A stretch of DNA of 64,000 nt from Paenibacillus sp. MMS20-IR301 (GTDB taxonomy: Bacteria > Bacillota > Bacilli > Paenibacillales > Paenibacillaceae): assembly GCF_032302195.1 (NCBI RefSeq), contig NZ_CP135275.1, forward strand, positions 7,275,001 through 7,339,000. Reading direction: 5' to 3'. Both the position numbers and the translations under genes were made by a program. The notes below the pieces were generated by a model. The model had not been told where the DNA came from, ran no database searches, and saw nothing but the letters and a program-made list of their open reading frames with translations. Shown here in pieces: positions 25,384 through 33,945 of the stretch; position 1 is the stretch's first letter; every line of letters starts with the position of its first letter.

Positions 25384-26517
25384 ATGAACAATGAATTTAT
25401 CATGCCTGCCCCGCCGCTGCCGCGGACCCCTGCGGAAGAACAAAAGCTGAGCGGACGCCTGACCGGCTTCAAGGTGGGATACGATGAGGGATACCTGCGC
25501 GGACGTCTGGCCATACTCGATGGCCGGCCGGAGGAGCCGGTTGCGGTCCGCAATATCCATGTCATGTATGTAGCCTCAGGCAAGGGGTATCCGTATTCCC
25601 CGCTTGATGATGCCGTGCTCTTCGCGCTGCAGCGACTGACCGCCCAGGTCACCATTACCGATGTCCGCCAGAATCTGGTGGAGCTGGCTTCGGCCCAGCG
25701 TCCTGATCTCGTGCTGGTGCTCGATGGTCTTGATCTGCCGCTGGATCAGGTGGCTGTTCTGCGCGGCAGAGGGATCAAGACAGCGATTTGGCTGACCGAT
25801 GACCCGTACTATACCGATTTCACTATGAAAATCGTTGCCCACTATGACTATGTCTTCACACTGGAGCGCAATTGTGTAGAGTTCTACAAGGGCCTCGGCT
25901 GCACAGAGGTGCATTACCTGCCGTTTGCTGCCCACCGGGAGCATTACCGCCCGACGACCGGACGTTCACCAGTCAGCCGTGATGTCAGCTTCATCGGCTC
26001 TGCGTACTGGAACCGGATTAATTTCTTCCGCGATATTATGCCGGAGCTGATGAGTTACAACACAGTGATTAACGGAATCTGGTGGGACCGCCTGCCTGAA
26101 GCGCCTCTCTACGGCGAGCGGATCGAGATCGGCAAGTGGATGTCCCCGCAGGAAACGGCAGTCACCTACAGCGGCTCGAAAATTGTCATCAACCTGCACC
26201 GCTCTCATATCGATGAGGTGGCGAATAACAATACGCTGTACATTCCGGCGGTATCCCCGAATCCGCGTACCTTCGAGATTGCCGCCAGCGGTACGCTGCA
26301 GCTCAGCGATGCCCGGGATGATATGGGCTCATTCTACAAGGTTGGCGAAGAGATCGATACCTTCTCAAGCCCGCAGGAGATGATGGATAAAATCCGTTAT
26401 TACCTGACGCATGAGGAAGAACGCCGGAATATGGCTTTGCGCGCTTTCGAACGGACGCTGAAGGACCACACCTACACCATACGCCTGAACCAGCTGCTTA
26501 GTGTCATCTACGGCTAA
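25384..26517 (+). CDS. CgeB-like spore glycosyltransferase family protein 2
   Basis: The protein has 377 residues; the ATG follows AAGGAGCG. It is a paralogue of the preceding gene along its whole length: GYDEGYLRGR near residue 35, TAIWLTDDPYYTDF, HYDYVFTLERNCVEFYKGLG, VHYLPFAAHREHY, NPRTFEIAASGTLQLSD. The pair arose by tandem duplication and has diverged clearly. Both probably add sugars to coat or crust components late in sporulation. The donor is unknown. Confidence 0.83.
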   Translation: MNNEFIMPAPPLPRTPAEEQKLSGRLTGFKVGYDEGYLRGRLAILDGRPEEPVAVRNIHVMYVASGKGYPYSPLDDAVLFALQRLTAQVTITDVRQNLVELASAQRPDLVLVLDGLDLPLDQVAVLRGRGIKTAIWLTDDPYYTDFTMKIVAHYDYVFTLERNCVEFYKGLGCTEVHYLPFAAHREHYRPTTGRSPVSRDVSFIGSAYWNRINFFRDIMPELMSYNTVINGIWWDRLPEAPLYGERIEIGKWMSPQETAVTYSGSKIVINLHRSHIDEVANNNTLYIPAVSPNPRTFEIAASGTLQLSDARDDMGSFYKVGEEIDTFSSPQEMMDKIRYYLTHEEERRNMALRAFERTLKDHTYTIRLNQLLSVIYG

Positions 26518-26930
26518 GACAAACAGCAGGGTCCCGGCTGCAGCCGGAGCAGGCAAAAATGTGCGTATCACCGGGGACAGGTGTCGTGCCGGCATCTGTG
26601 CCCCCTCAATATACTGGTTGAAGTACCGGGTTAGGATGTTTGCCTGCCTCCGGTGCGGAGCGTACACCGCCTTCTGACGTCTGCCCGCGGGCTGGCTAAC
26701 GGACCAACGGCTCTACAGTCCGTAAGGGAGAAAAGGGGACCCGCCGGAGATGCACAGCCGGACTTAAGCGGATGCTCCGTAGTAAGGCTTATGGTGAAGA
26801 AGTACCGTGTAGTGAAGCTTCGTACAACTTAAGCGGATGCTCAAGAAACGCCATGCTGCTAATGTTTCGTAAAACTTTCAGGGAGGTGAATGGCTGCTCC
26901 ACAGCCCTCGCGGAGGAGCGCCGAGACACC
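26518..26930 (+). other. Leader region with a 16-base direct repeat
   Basis: The stretch between the CgeB-like pair and the next glycosyltransferase contains ACTTAAGCGGATGCTC twice (26762-26777 and 26827-26842). Part of it is an open frame leading into the next gene, but it lacks similarity to the family. No promoter was recognised. Confidence 0.5.
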
Positions 26931-28418
26931 ATGGCCGACAAAGCTACAATCGTCCTCTTTTCCCATGTTTCCAATACACGCAGTATAACAGGTGCGGAGA
27001 AGCTGCTGTTGTTCTTCAGCCGGGAGCTGTCTCCTTACTTTAATTGTATTCTCGTAGCCCCGCAGGACGGAAAGCTTACACGCCTGGCTCGGAGCTACGG
27101 GATCAATGTCCAGCTGCTGCCGATCCCGCTTGTCTATGGTATGTATACTCCGTATGCAGGCCTTCCGGCTGATATCCGTAAGCTTCAGGAGGCCCGGGAA
27201 TACCAGGAGCTGGTCACCTGGCTTGCGGGTCTGCGCCCGTCGTTTATTATATCCAGTACCTGTGTGCATGCTCTGCCGCCGATGGCGGCGAAATCGCTGG
27301 GAATTCCGGTGGTCTGGAAAATCTCCGAGACCATTACGGACAACGAGTTCACCCCGCTCAGCGTAGAGCTGATTCACAGCAACAGTGATGAGATTCTGGC
27401 TATTTCGCAGACGGCTGCGGCCTGTTTCCCGGAGGATATCCGCGAAGGCAAGGTGACTCAGCTGCCTCCGTCATGGAATGATGCGGAGATGATGTTTGAA
27501 GCGTGGAGCAAGCTGCGGGGGGAGCGGCGGAATGAACTGCAGATCGCTCCGGAAGAACCGCTGGTCGGTTATGTCTCTTCCTTCATTAATAAGGAGAAAG
27601 GTCTGGAGCATTTCGTCAAAATGGCGGTGCTGGTGAATGAGCAGCATCCGGCTGCGCGCTACATGGTCGTCGGTTCCCCCGGAGATAAAAGCTACTACGA
27701 ACGCTGTGTCCGCAAGGTGAAGCTGGAGGGTCTGACTTCCCGGTTCAAATTTGTCGGATACGAGGAATGTCTGCCGGCAGCTTACTGCGCCATGGATCTG
27801 CTGGTTGTACCCAGCCTGATCCGTGAAGGCTTCGGAATGACCGCACTGGAGGGCTACGCCTTCGGCAAGCCTGTAGTTGCCTATGATTCCGGCGGCTTAC
27901 GGGAGATTCTGAACGCCGCAGGCTGCGGTGAGCTGCTTGTGCCTGCGGCGGACATCGGCACGCTTGCCGCGCAGGTGAACATGCTGCTGGCCGCTCCGGT
28001 CATGGCTGCGGCCATCGGCAGCCGGGCGCGCGAGCGCATCGAGGCCGTTTACGGCCCGGCGGCGTACCGCGCCCGCCTGCACGGCTTAGCGGAGAGGTGG
28101 TATCTCCGCTACTGCCTCCTGCCGCCGCAGACTGCCGGCGGCGATGATCCCCCGCCCGCAGCTCCGCCGGCGGGCGCGGGGACTGCCGCGGCTGCTGAGG
28201 CGCCGCGGGCTGGAACCGCGCGCCGCACGGCACGGCTGCGGCGTGCGAAGCTCCGGCGCGGCAAGCTCCGCCGCGCCAAATCCCGGGCGCGCGCAGCGAA
28301 GCGCCCGGGGCGTAAAAAGCGCGCGGCACGCTCCGCGCGCAGGAAGGCCGGCGGCGGGAAGCACCGCCGCGCGGGCCGTGCACGCCGCCGGGGCCACCGG
28401 CGGCGGAAGGCGGCCTGA
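26931..28418 (+). CDS. GT4-type glycosyltransferase with protamine-like C-terminal tail
   Basis: The protein has 495 residues from the ATG at 26931; GGAGG lies 14 bases upstream, and a start at an upstream in-frame codon is possible. The GT-B body includes LFSHVSNTRSITGAEKLLL (N-domain glycine loop region), VGYVSSFINKEKGLEHFV, FKFVGYEE and the donor-binding VVPSLIREGFGMTALEGYAFGKPVV, with the E-x7-E pattern. Residues about 398-495 form an extension absent from the family: first Pro/Ala/Gly-rich, then almost pure Arg/Lys/Ala (for example RAKLRRGKLRRAKSRARAAK). The tail DNA is extremely GC-rich. A polybasic tail may hold the enzyme on a polyanionic spore layer or on DNA. Confidence 0.85.
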   Translation: MADKATIVLFSHVSNTRSITGAEKLLLFFSRELSPYFNCILVAPQDGKLTRLARSYGINVQLLPIPLVYGMYTPYAGLPADIRKLQEAREYQELVTWLAGLRPSFIISSTCVHALPPMAAKSLGIPVVWKISETITDNEFTPLSVELIHSNSDEILAISQTAAACFPEDIREGKVTQLPPSWNDAEMMFEAWSKLRGERRNELQIAPEEPLVGYVSSFINKEKGLEHFVKMAVLVNEQHPAARYMVVGSPGDKSYYERCVRKVKLEGLTSRFKFVGYEECLPAAYCAMDLLVVPSLIREGFGMTALEGYAFGKPVVAYDSGGLREILNAAGCGELLVPAADIGTLAAQVNMLLAAPVMAAAIGSRARERIEAVYGPAAYRARLHGLAERWYLRYCLLPPQTAGGDDPPPAAPPAGAGTAAAAEAPRAGTARRTARLRRAKLRRGKLRRAKSRARAAKRPGRKKRAARSARRKAGGGKHRRAGRARRRGHRRRKAA

Positions 28419-28650
28419 GGTCCGCGGGGGAGGCGCGGACCGGGGGTGCCCTTGGCCGGCGCTGCGCCTGCCGGCCTGCACCATTCAGGGGCGTAACTGC
28501 CCCTGAACAGGCATCATCCGGCGGAACCGCCCGGATTAGGGGCAGAAGTGCCCCTAAATTGCTGCCCCCAGCGCCGGCGCTGCAACACATCCGCCTCAAC
28601 CTCGGCGTACAGCTCAGACAGGACCGCCTGCCATCATCCTGGCGGCAGGC
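28419..28650. repeat. Run of consecutive perfect hairpins
   Basis: Five short inverted repeats follow one another: GGTCCGCG/CGCGGACC (28419-28441), GGCCGGC/GCCGGCC (28454-28476), TTCAGGGGC/GCCCCTGAA (28484-28507), ATTAGGGGC/GCCCCTAAAT (28535-28559) and GCCTGCC/GGCAGGC (28626-28650). None has a T-run. The third and fourth are variants of one another. They separate the tailed glycosyltransferase from wecB. Confidence 0.7.
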
Positions 28651-28673
28651 CATAATCAAAGGGGAGTGAACCC

Positions 28674-29768
28674 ATGAAGATCATGACGATTTTGGGCACA
28701 CGGCCCGAAATTATCCGGCTCAGTGTCATCATTCCGCTGCTCGACCAGCATGCAGAGCGGCATGTGCTGGTGCACACGGGGCAGAATTTCACAGCCAGCC
28801 TCAGCGGGATATTCTTCGCCGAGCTGGGACTGCGTGCACCGGACTATGTGCTGCAGGATAAGCAGGCCGGACTCGGGGGCCAGCTGGCGGCAATGTTCGG
28901 CAGCCTGGAGAGCATTCTGCTGCAGGAGAAGCCGGACCGGATTCTGCTGCTCGGCGACACCAATAGTGCGCTGTGTGCTATTTTGGCCGAGCGGATGGGT
29001 ATTCCTGTAGTCCATATGGAAGCAGGCAACCGCTGCTACGATCTGAAAGTGCCGGAGGAGAAAAATCGCCGTGTCATAGATGCCGTATCCACCATAAATA
29101 TGCCGTATACCCAGCAGAGTAAACGGCATCTGCTCAGCGAGGGGTTCCCCAGCCAGCGTATCGTGTTAACCGGCAATCCGATCCATGAAGTGATTACGCA
29201 TTATGAAGACCGGATCGGCGCCAGTGATATTTTATCCCGGCTGAACCTTACGGCCGGCCGGTATCTGCTGGTTACAGCCCACCGGGCGGAGAATGTGGAT
29301 GATCCGGCATCCCTGCTGCAGATCATGAGCGGACTGAACCTGGTGGCTGAGCATTTCGGGCTCCGCCTGATCTGCAGCATCCATCCCCGCACACGCTCCA
29401 AGCTTACAGAGCAGTTCCCGCTGACCATGAATCCGCTGGTGGAGTTCCATGAGCCGTTCGGATTCTTCGATTTCGTCCATCTGGAGCGCTACGCCCTGTG
29501 CGCCATTACCGACAGCGGCACCGTTCAGGAGGAATGCTGCCTGATGGGAGTGCCGACGGTAACAATCCGCCGGACCACTGAGCGCCCGGAGACCGTCGAT
29601 TGCGGAAGTAATGTAGTGTCCGGCGTAGAGCAGAACAGCATTCTGCGCTGCACCGTGCTGATGACGTCGCTTAAGCCTGATTGGGAGGCGCCGGAAGGGT
29701 ACCTGACTCCCGATGTCTCGATCAAAGTAGTTAAATTTCTGCTTGGAGGGAACCTGCATGTTCAATAA
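28674..29768 (+). CDS. wecB: UDP-N-acetylglucosamine 2-epimerase family (WecB/WbvD/CapG type)
   Basis: The protein has 364 residues; the ATG follows AAAGGGGAG. Non-hydrolysing 2-epimerase motifs: LGTRPEIIRL (residues 7-16), HTGQNF, LLLGDTNSA, HMEAGNRCYDLKVPEEKNR, TAHRAEN, SIHPRTRSKL and ITDSGTVQEE. The RCYD-x-x-VPEE-x-NR wording is typical of the enzymes (CapG, WbjD, WbvD) that epimerise C2 of UDP-6-deoxy-L-hexosamines, not of the housekeeping MnaA. The next two genes supply the preceding steps. The start of the next gene overlaps by 11 bases. Confidence 0.88.
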   Translation: MKIMTILGTRPEIIRLSVIIPLLDQHAERHVLVHTGQNFTASLSGIFFAELGLRAPDYVLQDKQAGLGGQLAAMFGSLESILLQEKPDRILLLGDTNSALCAILAERMGIPVVHMEAGNRCYDLKVPEEKNRRVIDAVSTINMPYTQQSKRHLLSEGFPSQRIVLTGNPIHEVITHYEDRIGASDILSRLNLTAGRYLLVTAHRAENVDDPASLLQIMSGLNLVAEHFGLRLICSIHPRTRSKLTEQFPLTMNPLVEFHEPFGFFDFVHLERYALCAITDSGTVQEECCLMGVPTVTIRRTTERPETVDCGSNVVSGVEQNSILRCTVLMTSLKPDWEAPEGYLTPDVSIKVVKFLLGGNLHVQ

Positions 29769-30744
29769 TAAACGGATTCTGGTTACAGGCGGTACCGGTT
29801 CCTGGGGGCATGAGCTTATCCGGCAACTGCTGCCGCAGCATCCCAAAGAAATCATCGTATTCTCCCGCAGCGAGTCTGCACAGGTAGCCATGAGCCGTGA
29901 ATTTGAAGATAAGCGCCTCAGCTTCGTCATCGGTGATATCCGGGATAAGGACGCTCTCGTGGCTGCATGCCGCGGTGTGGATTATGTGTTCCATCTGGCG
30001 GCGCTCAAGCATGTTCCGGTCTGCGAAGACCAGCCGTATGAAGCGCTGAAGACCAACGTGGTCGGAACGCAGAATGTTATTGAAGCGGCCATTGCCAACA
30101 ATGTGGAAAAAGCGATCTACATCTCCACCGACAAAGCGGCTAATCCGTCAAACTTCTACGGGATGACTAAGGCGATCGGCGAGAAACTGTTCGTATATGC
30201 CAATCTGATCGGTTCAGGTACCCGGTTTGTTACCGTGCGCGGCGGCAATGTGCTTGGCACGAATGGCAGCGTAGTCCATCTGTTCATGAAGCAGATCAAG
30301 GATAAGGGGCAGGTACGCATTACCGACATGAACATGACCCGGTTCTTCTTCACCCTGCGCGATGCCATCACGCTGCTCTTCAAGGCTTCGGAGGTCAGCA
30401 TCGGCGGCGAGATCTTCGTAATGACCATGCCTACCTGCAGGATCGTGGATCTGGCCGAGGTGCTGATCGAAGCTTCGGGCCGGAAGGATGTCAGCATGAT
30501 TGAGGCCGGGATCCGTCCGGGTGAAAAAATCCATGAGATTCTCATGAGCGATTTCGAGAGTCTGACTACCGTTGTCTACGATGAGCAGTATCTGGTCATC
30601 CTTCCTACGCTGGATATGCCCGGGCTGAAGGAGCATTACCGCCCTTATCCGCATGTGTCCTTCAACAGCTTCAGCTCGGAGAATAATCTGATGGATCAGG
30701 CAGAGATCAAAGATATTCTGATCCGGGGAGGATTCCTGAAATGA
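29758..30744 (+). CDS. UDP-GlcNAc 4,6-dehydratase/epimerase (CapE/WbjB/WbvB type)
   Basis: The protein has 328 residues; GGAGG nine bases upstream picks the ATG at 29758. It is an extended SDR with RILVTGGTGSWGHEL at the N-terminus, VIGDIRDKDAL, VFHLAALKHVPVCE and the catalytic stretch ISTDKAANPSNFYGMTK. These features match the FlaA1/CapE class that converts UDP-GlcNAc into UDP-2-acetamido-2,6-dideoxy-4-keto hexose, here probably with C5/C3 epimerisation to the L series. It is the second gene of the amino-sugar block. The alternative is a PseB-type enzyme, but no other pse genes are present. Confidence 0.85.
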   Translation: MFNNKRILVTGGTGSWGHELIRQLLPQHPKEIIVFSRSESAQVAMSREFEDKRLSFVIGDIRDKDALVAACRGVDYVFHLAALKHVPVCEDQPYEALKTNVVGTQNVIEAAIANNVEKAIYISTDKAANPSNFYGMTKAIGEKLFVYANLIGSGTRFVTVRGGNVLGTNGSVVHLFMKQIKDKGQVRITDMNMTRFFFTLRDAITLLFKASEVSIGGEIFVMTMPTCRIVDLAEVLIEASGRKDVSMIEAGIRPGEKIHEILMSDFESLTTVVYDEQYLVILPTLDMPGLKEHYRPYPHVSFNSFSSENNLMDQAEIKDILIRGGFLK

Positions 30745-31580
30745 AACTGCTTATCCTCGGAGGAAACGGTATGGCGGGTCACATGCTGGCGGAGTATTTC
30801 CGCCGCCAGGGCAAGCATCACGTCTTCCATACAACCCGGGATAAGAGTGATCTTGGCGGGCTGTATGTAGATGCGGATGATATCGCCGGAGTAGAGAAGC
30901 TGGTCGAAATCGTGGCTCCCCATTGCATTATTAATGCAATGGGGGTGCTTAACCAATTTGCCGAACGCGACGCAATCGGCGCGTACCATGTTAACGGATT
31001 TCTGCCCCACCGCCTGCGGCGGGCAGCAGACGGCATTCATGCCCGGCTCATCCACATCAGTACCGACTGCGTGTTCGAAGGAACACGCGGAAGGTACACG
31101 GAGGAGGATGTGACTGATGGCACTTCGGTCTATGCCATCACGAAGAGCCTGGGAGAAGTGCGGGCCCCCGGCCATCTGACGATCCGTACCTCGATCATCG
31201 GTCCGGAAATCCGTACCGGCGGCATTGGGCTGATGGAATGGTTCCTGGCCCAGAAGGGCCGGGTAACCGGTTATGAACGTGTGATGTGGAACGGGGTAAC
31301 CACGCTGGAGCTGGCCAAGGTTATCGGCTCTCTGCTGGACTCGGACCTTTCCGGCTTGATCCACCTTGCCCACCCTGGCCCGGTGAGTAAATGTGAGCTG
31401 CTGCAGATGATGCAGTCGGCTTTTCATAAAGACGATGTGGAGATCATCCCCGAGCAGCTCCATATCCAGGACCGGACACTGGTCAGCACCAGGAGCGATG
31501 TGAGTATCAAGCTGCCTTCATATCCCGAGATGCTTGCTGAGCTTGCAGACTTCATGCATTCTGCAGAGATGACGACATGA
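30741..31580 (+). CDS. RmlD-like NDP-4-keto-sugar reductase (WbvR type)
   Basis: The protein has 279 residues and overlaps the previous gene by 4 bases. It is an SDR with KLLILGGNGMAGHML, IINAMGVLNQFAE, LIHISTDCVFEGTRG and the YAITK active site. The size and the STD-x-VF pattern match dTDP-4-dehydrorhamnose reductase. Together with the flanking 4,6-dehydratase and 2-epimerase it fits WbvR, which reduces the 4-keto group on the way to UDP-L-QuiNAc. CapF of the L-FucNAc route is longer and has a cupin end that is missing here. Confidence 0.83.
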   Translation: MKLLILGGNGMAGHMLAEYFRRQGKHHVFHTTRDKSDLGGLYVDADDIAGVEKLVEIVAPHCIINAMGVLNQFAERDAIGAYHVNGFLPHRLRRAADGIHARLIHISTDCVFEGTRGRYTEEDVTDGTSVYAITKSLGEVRAPGHLTIRTSIIGPEIRTGGIGLMEWFLAQKGRVTGYERVMWNGVTTLELAKVIGSLLDSDLSGLIHLAHPGPVSKCELLQMMQSAFHKDDVEIIPEQLHIQDRTLVSTRSDVSIKLPSYPEMLAELADFMHSAEMTT

Positions 31581-32575
31581 AGGGCCGGCGGCTGCTGATT
31601 ACCGGAGCCGGCGGATTTACCGGCAGGCATGCCGTGGAATACTTCGCAGCCGAAGGGGCAGAAGTGACTGCTGTGGTGCGCGGCACCGCAGCGGAAGCTT
31701 CAATCTTTCCCGCCGGAGTTCAGCAGGTGGCCTGTGACCTTGGTGACCGCAAAGCCGTATCCCGGATGATTGAAACGGTCCGCCCGGAGCTGGTGCTGCA
31801 CTTGGCCGGCAAGAATTCGGTTCCGGAGTCATGGCGTGACCCGCTGCTCTACATGGAGACTAATGTAATGGCTACCCTGTATTTGCTTGAGGCTCTGCGT
31901 GCCCGGCCGGCCAGCCGAATTCTGGTGGCCGGCTCCCGGCTTAAATACAGACCGGATTCCGCAGCAGGACCACCTCACCCCTATAGTCTAAGCAAGACGC
32001 TGGAGGAACTGGTTTCCCTGGCCTGGGGAACGCTGTTCAAGCAGCCGGTACTGATGGCGGAGCCTTCCAATCTGATCGGCCCCGGCCCTTCAACCGGCTT
32101 CTGTTCTCTCCTGGCACAGCATATTGTGCGCAGTGAAGCTGCTGCGGCTGCCGGGGAACCCGCGCCGGCTGCGTTCCGCCTCTCCTCACGCCATGCACAG
32201 CGTGACTTCCTGGATGTACGGGATGCCGTGAGGGCATACCGCTATATTCTGGACTCAGGGGAGACCGGGAAAATCTACCGGATCGGCTCCGGCACACAGC
32301 GGGAGCTGGGGGAGATTGCCGGGAAACTGCTGGCTCACGCTGCGGCACCGGTGGAGATCGACTGGGGGCCCCAGGCTGAGCAAGAGCGACAGGCAGAGTC
32401 TTCCCCGGCATCAGCCGTTCCGGAAAAGCCTCCGTCTGCATCTGCTGATAAAGAAGTGCCGCCTGCAGAGCCCGAGGACGATGCTGCTGCTCTCGGCTGG
32501 AGGCCGGAGACCCTATTTGCCCGGTCGCTTGCGGATATTATCGGCTATTACAGGGCCGGCAAGGAAGGAAGGTAG
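31577..32575 (+). CDS. NAD-dependent epimerase/dehydratase (extended SDR)
   Basis: The protein has 332 residues with a 4-base overlap to the previous gene. RLLITGAGGFTGRHAVEYF binds the cofactor. VLHLAGKNSVPESWRDP and the HPYSLSKTLEEL active site (Y-x-x-x-K) follow the GDP-mannose 4,6-dehydratase/UDP-glucose epimerase pattern. A Ser/Glu/Pro-rich insertion of about 50 residues (encoded around 32360-32480) separates the last two conserved segments; it looks like low-complexity drift. Its step is unclear: a second sugar, or a further epimerisation. Confidence 0.8.
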   Translation: MKGRRLLITGAGGFTGRHAVEYFAAEGAEVTAVVRGTAAEASIFPAGVQQVACDLGDRKAVSRMIETVRPELVLHLAGKNSVPESWRDPLLYMETNVMATLYLLEALRARPASRILVAGSRLKYRPDSAAGPPHPYSLSKTLEELVSLAWGTLFKQPVLMAEPSNLIGPGPSTGFCSLLAQHIVRSEAAAAAGEPAPAAFRLSSRHAQRDFLDVRDAVRAYRYILDSGETGKIYRIGSGTQRELGEIAGKLLAHAAAPVEIDWGPQAEQERQAESSPASAVPEKPPSASADKEVPPAEPEDDAAALGWRPETLFARSLADIIGYYRAGKEGR

Positions 32576-32577
32576 TT

Positions 32578-33294
32578 ATGAAGCCGAGAGTATCCGTGGT
32601 CATTCCTTTTTATAATTGCCCTTATATTGAGCAGGCGCTGCAAAGCGCCCTTTCTCAATCCTGGCAGCCTTATGAGATTATCGTGGTTGATGACGGTTCA
32701 ACGATGCATGCGGAGCGGATCACTCCTTATCTGCCCTATATCCACTACCTGGGTAAGGCTAACGGGGGGACTGCCTCTGCACTGAACCATGGAATTACCC
32801 ATGCTACGGGGGATTATGTTGTCTGGCTAAGTTCAGATGATATGTTCTACCACGATAAAATCAATAATCAGGTTCTGTTCATGGAGCAGAACCGTTTGCT
32901 GATCTCGTATACCAATTTCAATTTCATTAACGGCTATTCGCAATGTACCGAGATGAACGCATCCTTGATGTTTGGAAGCCAGCTTGATTACTTGCGCTGC
33001 TTCCTGCAAGGCAATCCGATCAACGGGTGTACGGTGATGTTCAAGCGGGAGATCTTTGCAGCCATCGGCCTGTTCAATGAAGCTCTGCCCTATACCCATG
33101 ATTATGATCTGTGGTACCGGGCGATTCTGAACGGTTATCCGCCGGTGATGCTCAACCAGTCATTGACCGCCTACAGGCGGCATGATGGAATGGGGACCCT
33201 TAAGCATTACGATGTCATTATGGCAGAAGCCGCTGCCACTAATGCCCGCTATCATGCCCCGCTCAGCCAGCTGATCGCTTCCATGGGCGGCTGA
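32578..33294 (+). CDS. Family 2 glycosyltransferase
   Basis: The protein has 238 residues; AAGGAAGG precedes the ATG. VSVVIPFYNCPYIEQAL starts the GT-A domain, then IIVVDDGST, NGGTASALNHG, VWLSSDDMFY (D-D metal motif) and YTHDYDLWYRAI. It is a close paralogue of the GT two genes downstream (33946). The two share a start nearly word for word, and the pair flanks a methyltransferase gene. It probably adds one sugar of the glycan made by this operon. Confidence 0.88.
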   Translation: MKPRVSVVIPFYNCPYIEQALQSALSQSWQPYEIIVVDDGSTMHAERITPYLPYIHYLGKANGGTASALNHGITHATGDYVVWLSSDDMFYHDKINNQVLFMEQNRLLISYTNFNFINGYSQCTEMNASLMFGSQLDYLRCFLQGNPINGCTVMFKREIFAAIGLFNEALPYTHDYDLWYRAILNGYPPVMLNQSLTAYRRHDGMGTLKHYDVIMAEAAATNARYHAPLSQLIASMGG

Positions 33295-33338
33295 AATGGT
33301 TAATTGCTCAATCTACTTAATCTGGGGAGGGAAAGCAT

Positions 33339-33914
33339 ATGTACCGGGAAATCGAAGTGAAAGACTTCCTGCCGGTCCTGCTGGAGCAGCTGAAATTCTC
33401 CGAGAGTATTCTGGATATCGGCAGCGGAACCGGTACGCTGCTTGAGCGTTATGAAGCGGCTGTTGTACTGGGACTGGATATCCACCGGCCGTATCTGCTG
33501 CACCGCAAGTATAAGTCGCCGCACATCATTCCGGTTCACGCCGATGCCAGCCATATCGATAAGCTGTTCCTGCCGGGCACCTTCTCCGCGGTTACGCTGA
33601 TTGATTCGCTGGAGCATTTCTCGATGAAGGATGGTGTGGAGCTGCTGAGAAAGGCGGAGCTGATTGCCGCGAGCCGGGTGGTTGTATTTACGCCGCGGGG
33701 TTTTTTTCCGCAGGAGGGCAAGGATCATTTCAATCTGCAGGGTGAGTATTATCAGCGGCACTGGAGCGGCTGGGAGCCGGAGGATTTTCTGAACCTGGGC
33801 TACGCTGTAACAGTGCTGAAAGGCTATCACCATGCAGAGAATCCTTCCTTCCGGGAAGCGTTCGGTGACGATCATGCTCCGCTGGATGCGCTTCTCGCCT
33901 GCAAAACAGTCTAA
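33339..33914 (+). CDS. Class I SAM-dependent methyltransferase
   Basis: The protein has 191 residues; GGAGGG precedes the ATG. Motif I is SILDIGSGTGTLL, then VVLGLDIHRPYL (acidic end of beta 2), and FSAVTLIDSLEHFSMKDG (motif with the DSLEH seen in many sugar and small-molecule methyltransferases). It lies between two paralogous glycosyltransferases, so O-methylation of the glycan is likely. The target is unknown. Confidence 0.85.
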   Translation: MYREIEVKDFLPVLLEQLKFSESILDIGSGTGTLLERYEAAVVLGLDIHRPYLLHRKYKSPHIIPVHADASHIDKLFLPGTFSAVTLIDSLEHFSMKDGVELLRKAELIAASRVVVFTPRGFFPQEGKDHFNLQGEYYQRHWSGWEPEDFLNLGYAVTVLKGYHHAENPSFREAFGDDHAPLDALLACKTV

Positions 33915-33945
33915 AACACAAACCGGGAAGGAGGAGGATGAGCAT

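Noticed and set aside
28000..28659. Minus-strand frames opposite the basic tail of the GT4 gene
   Set aside because: They arise from very high GC with few stop codons; no ribosome site or domain supports them.
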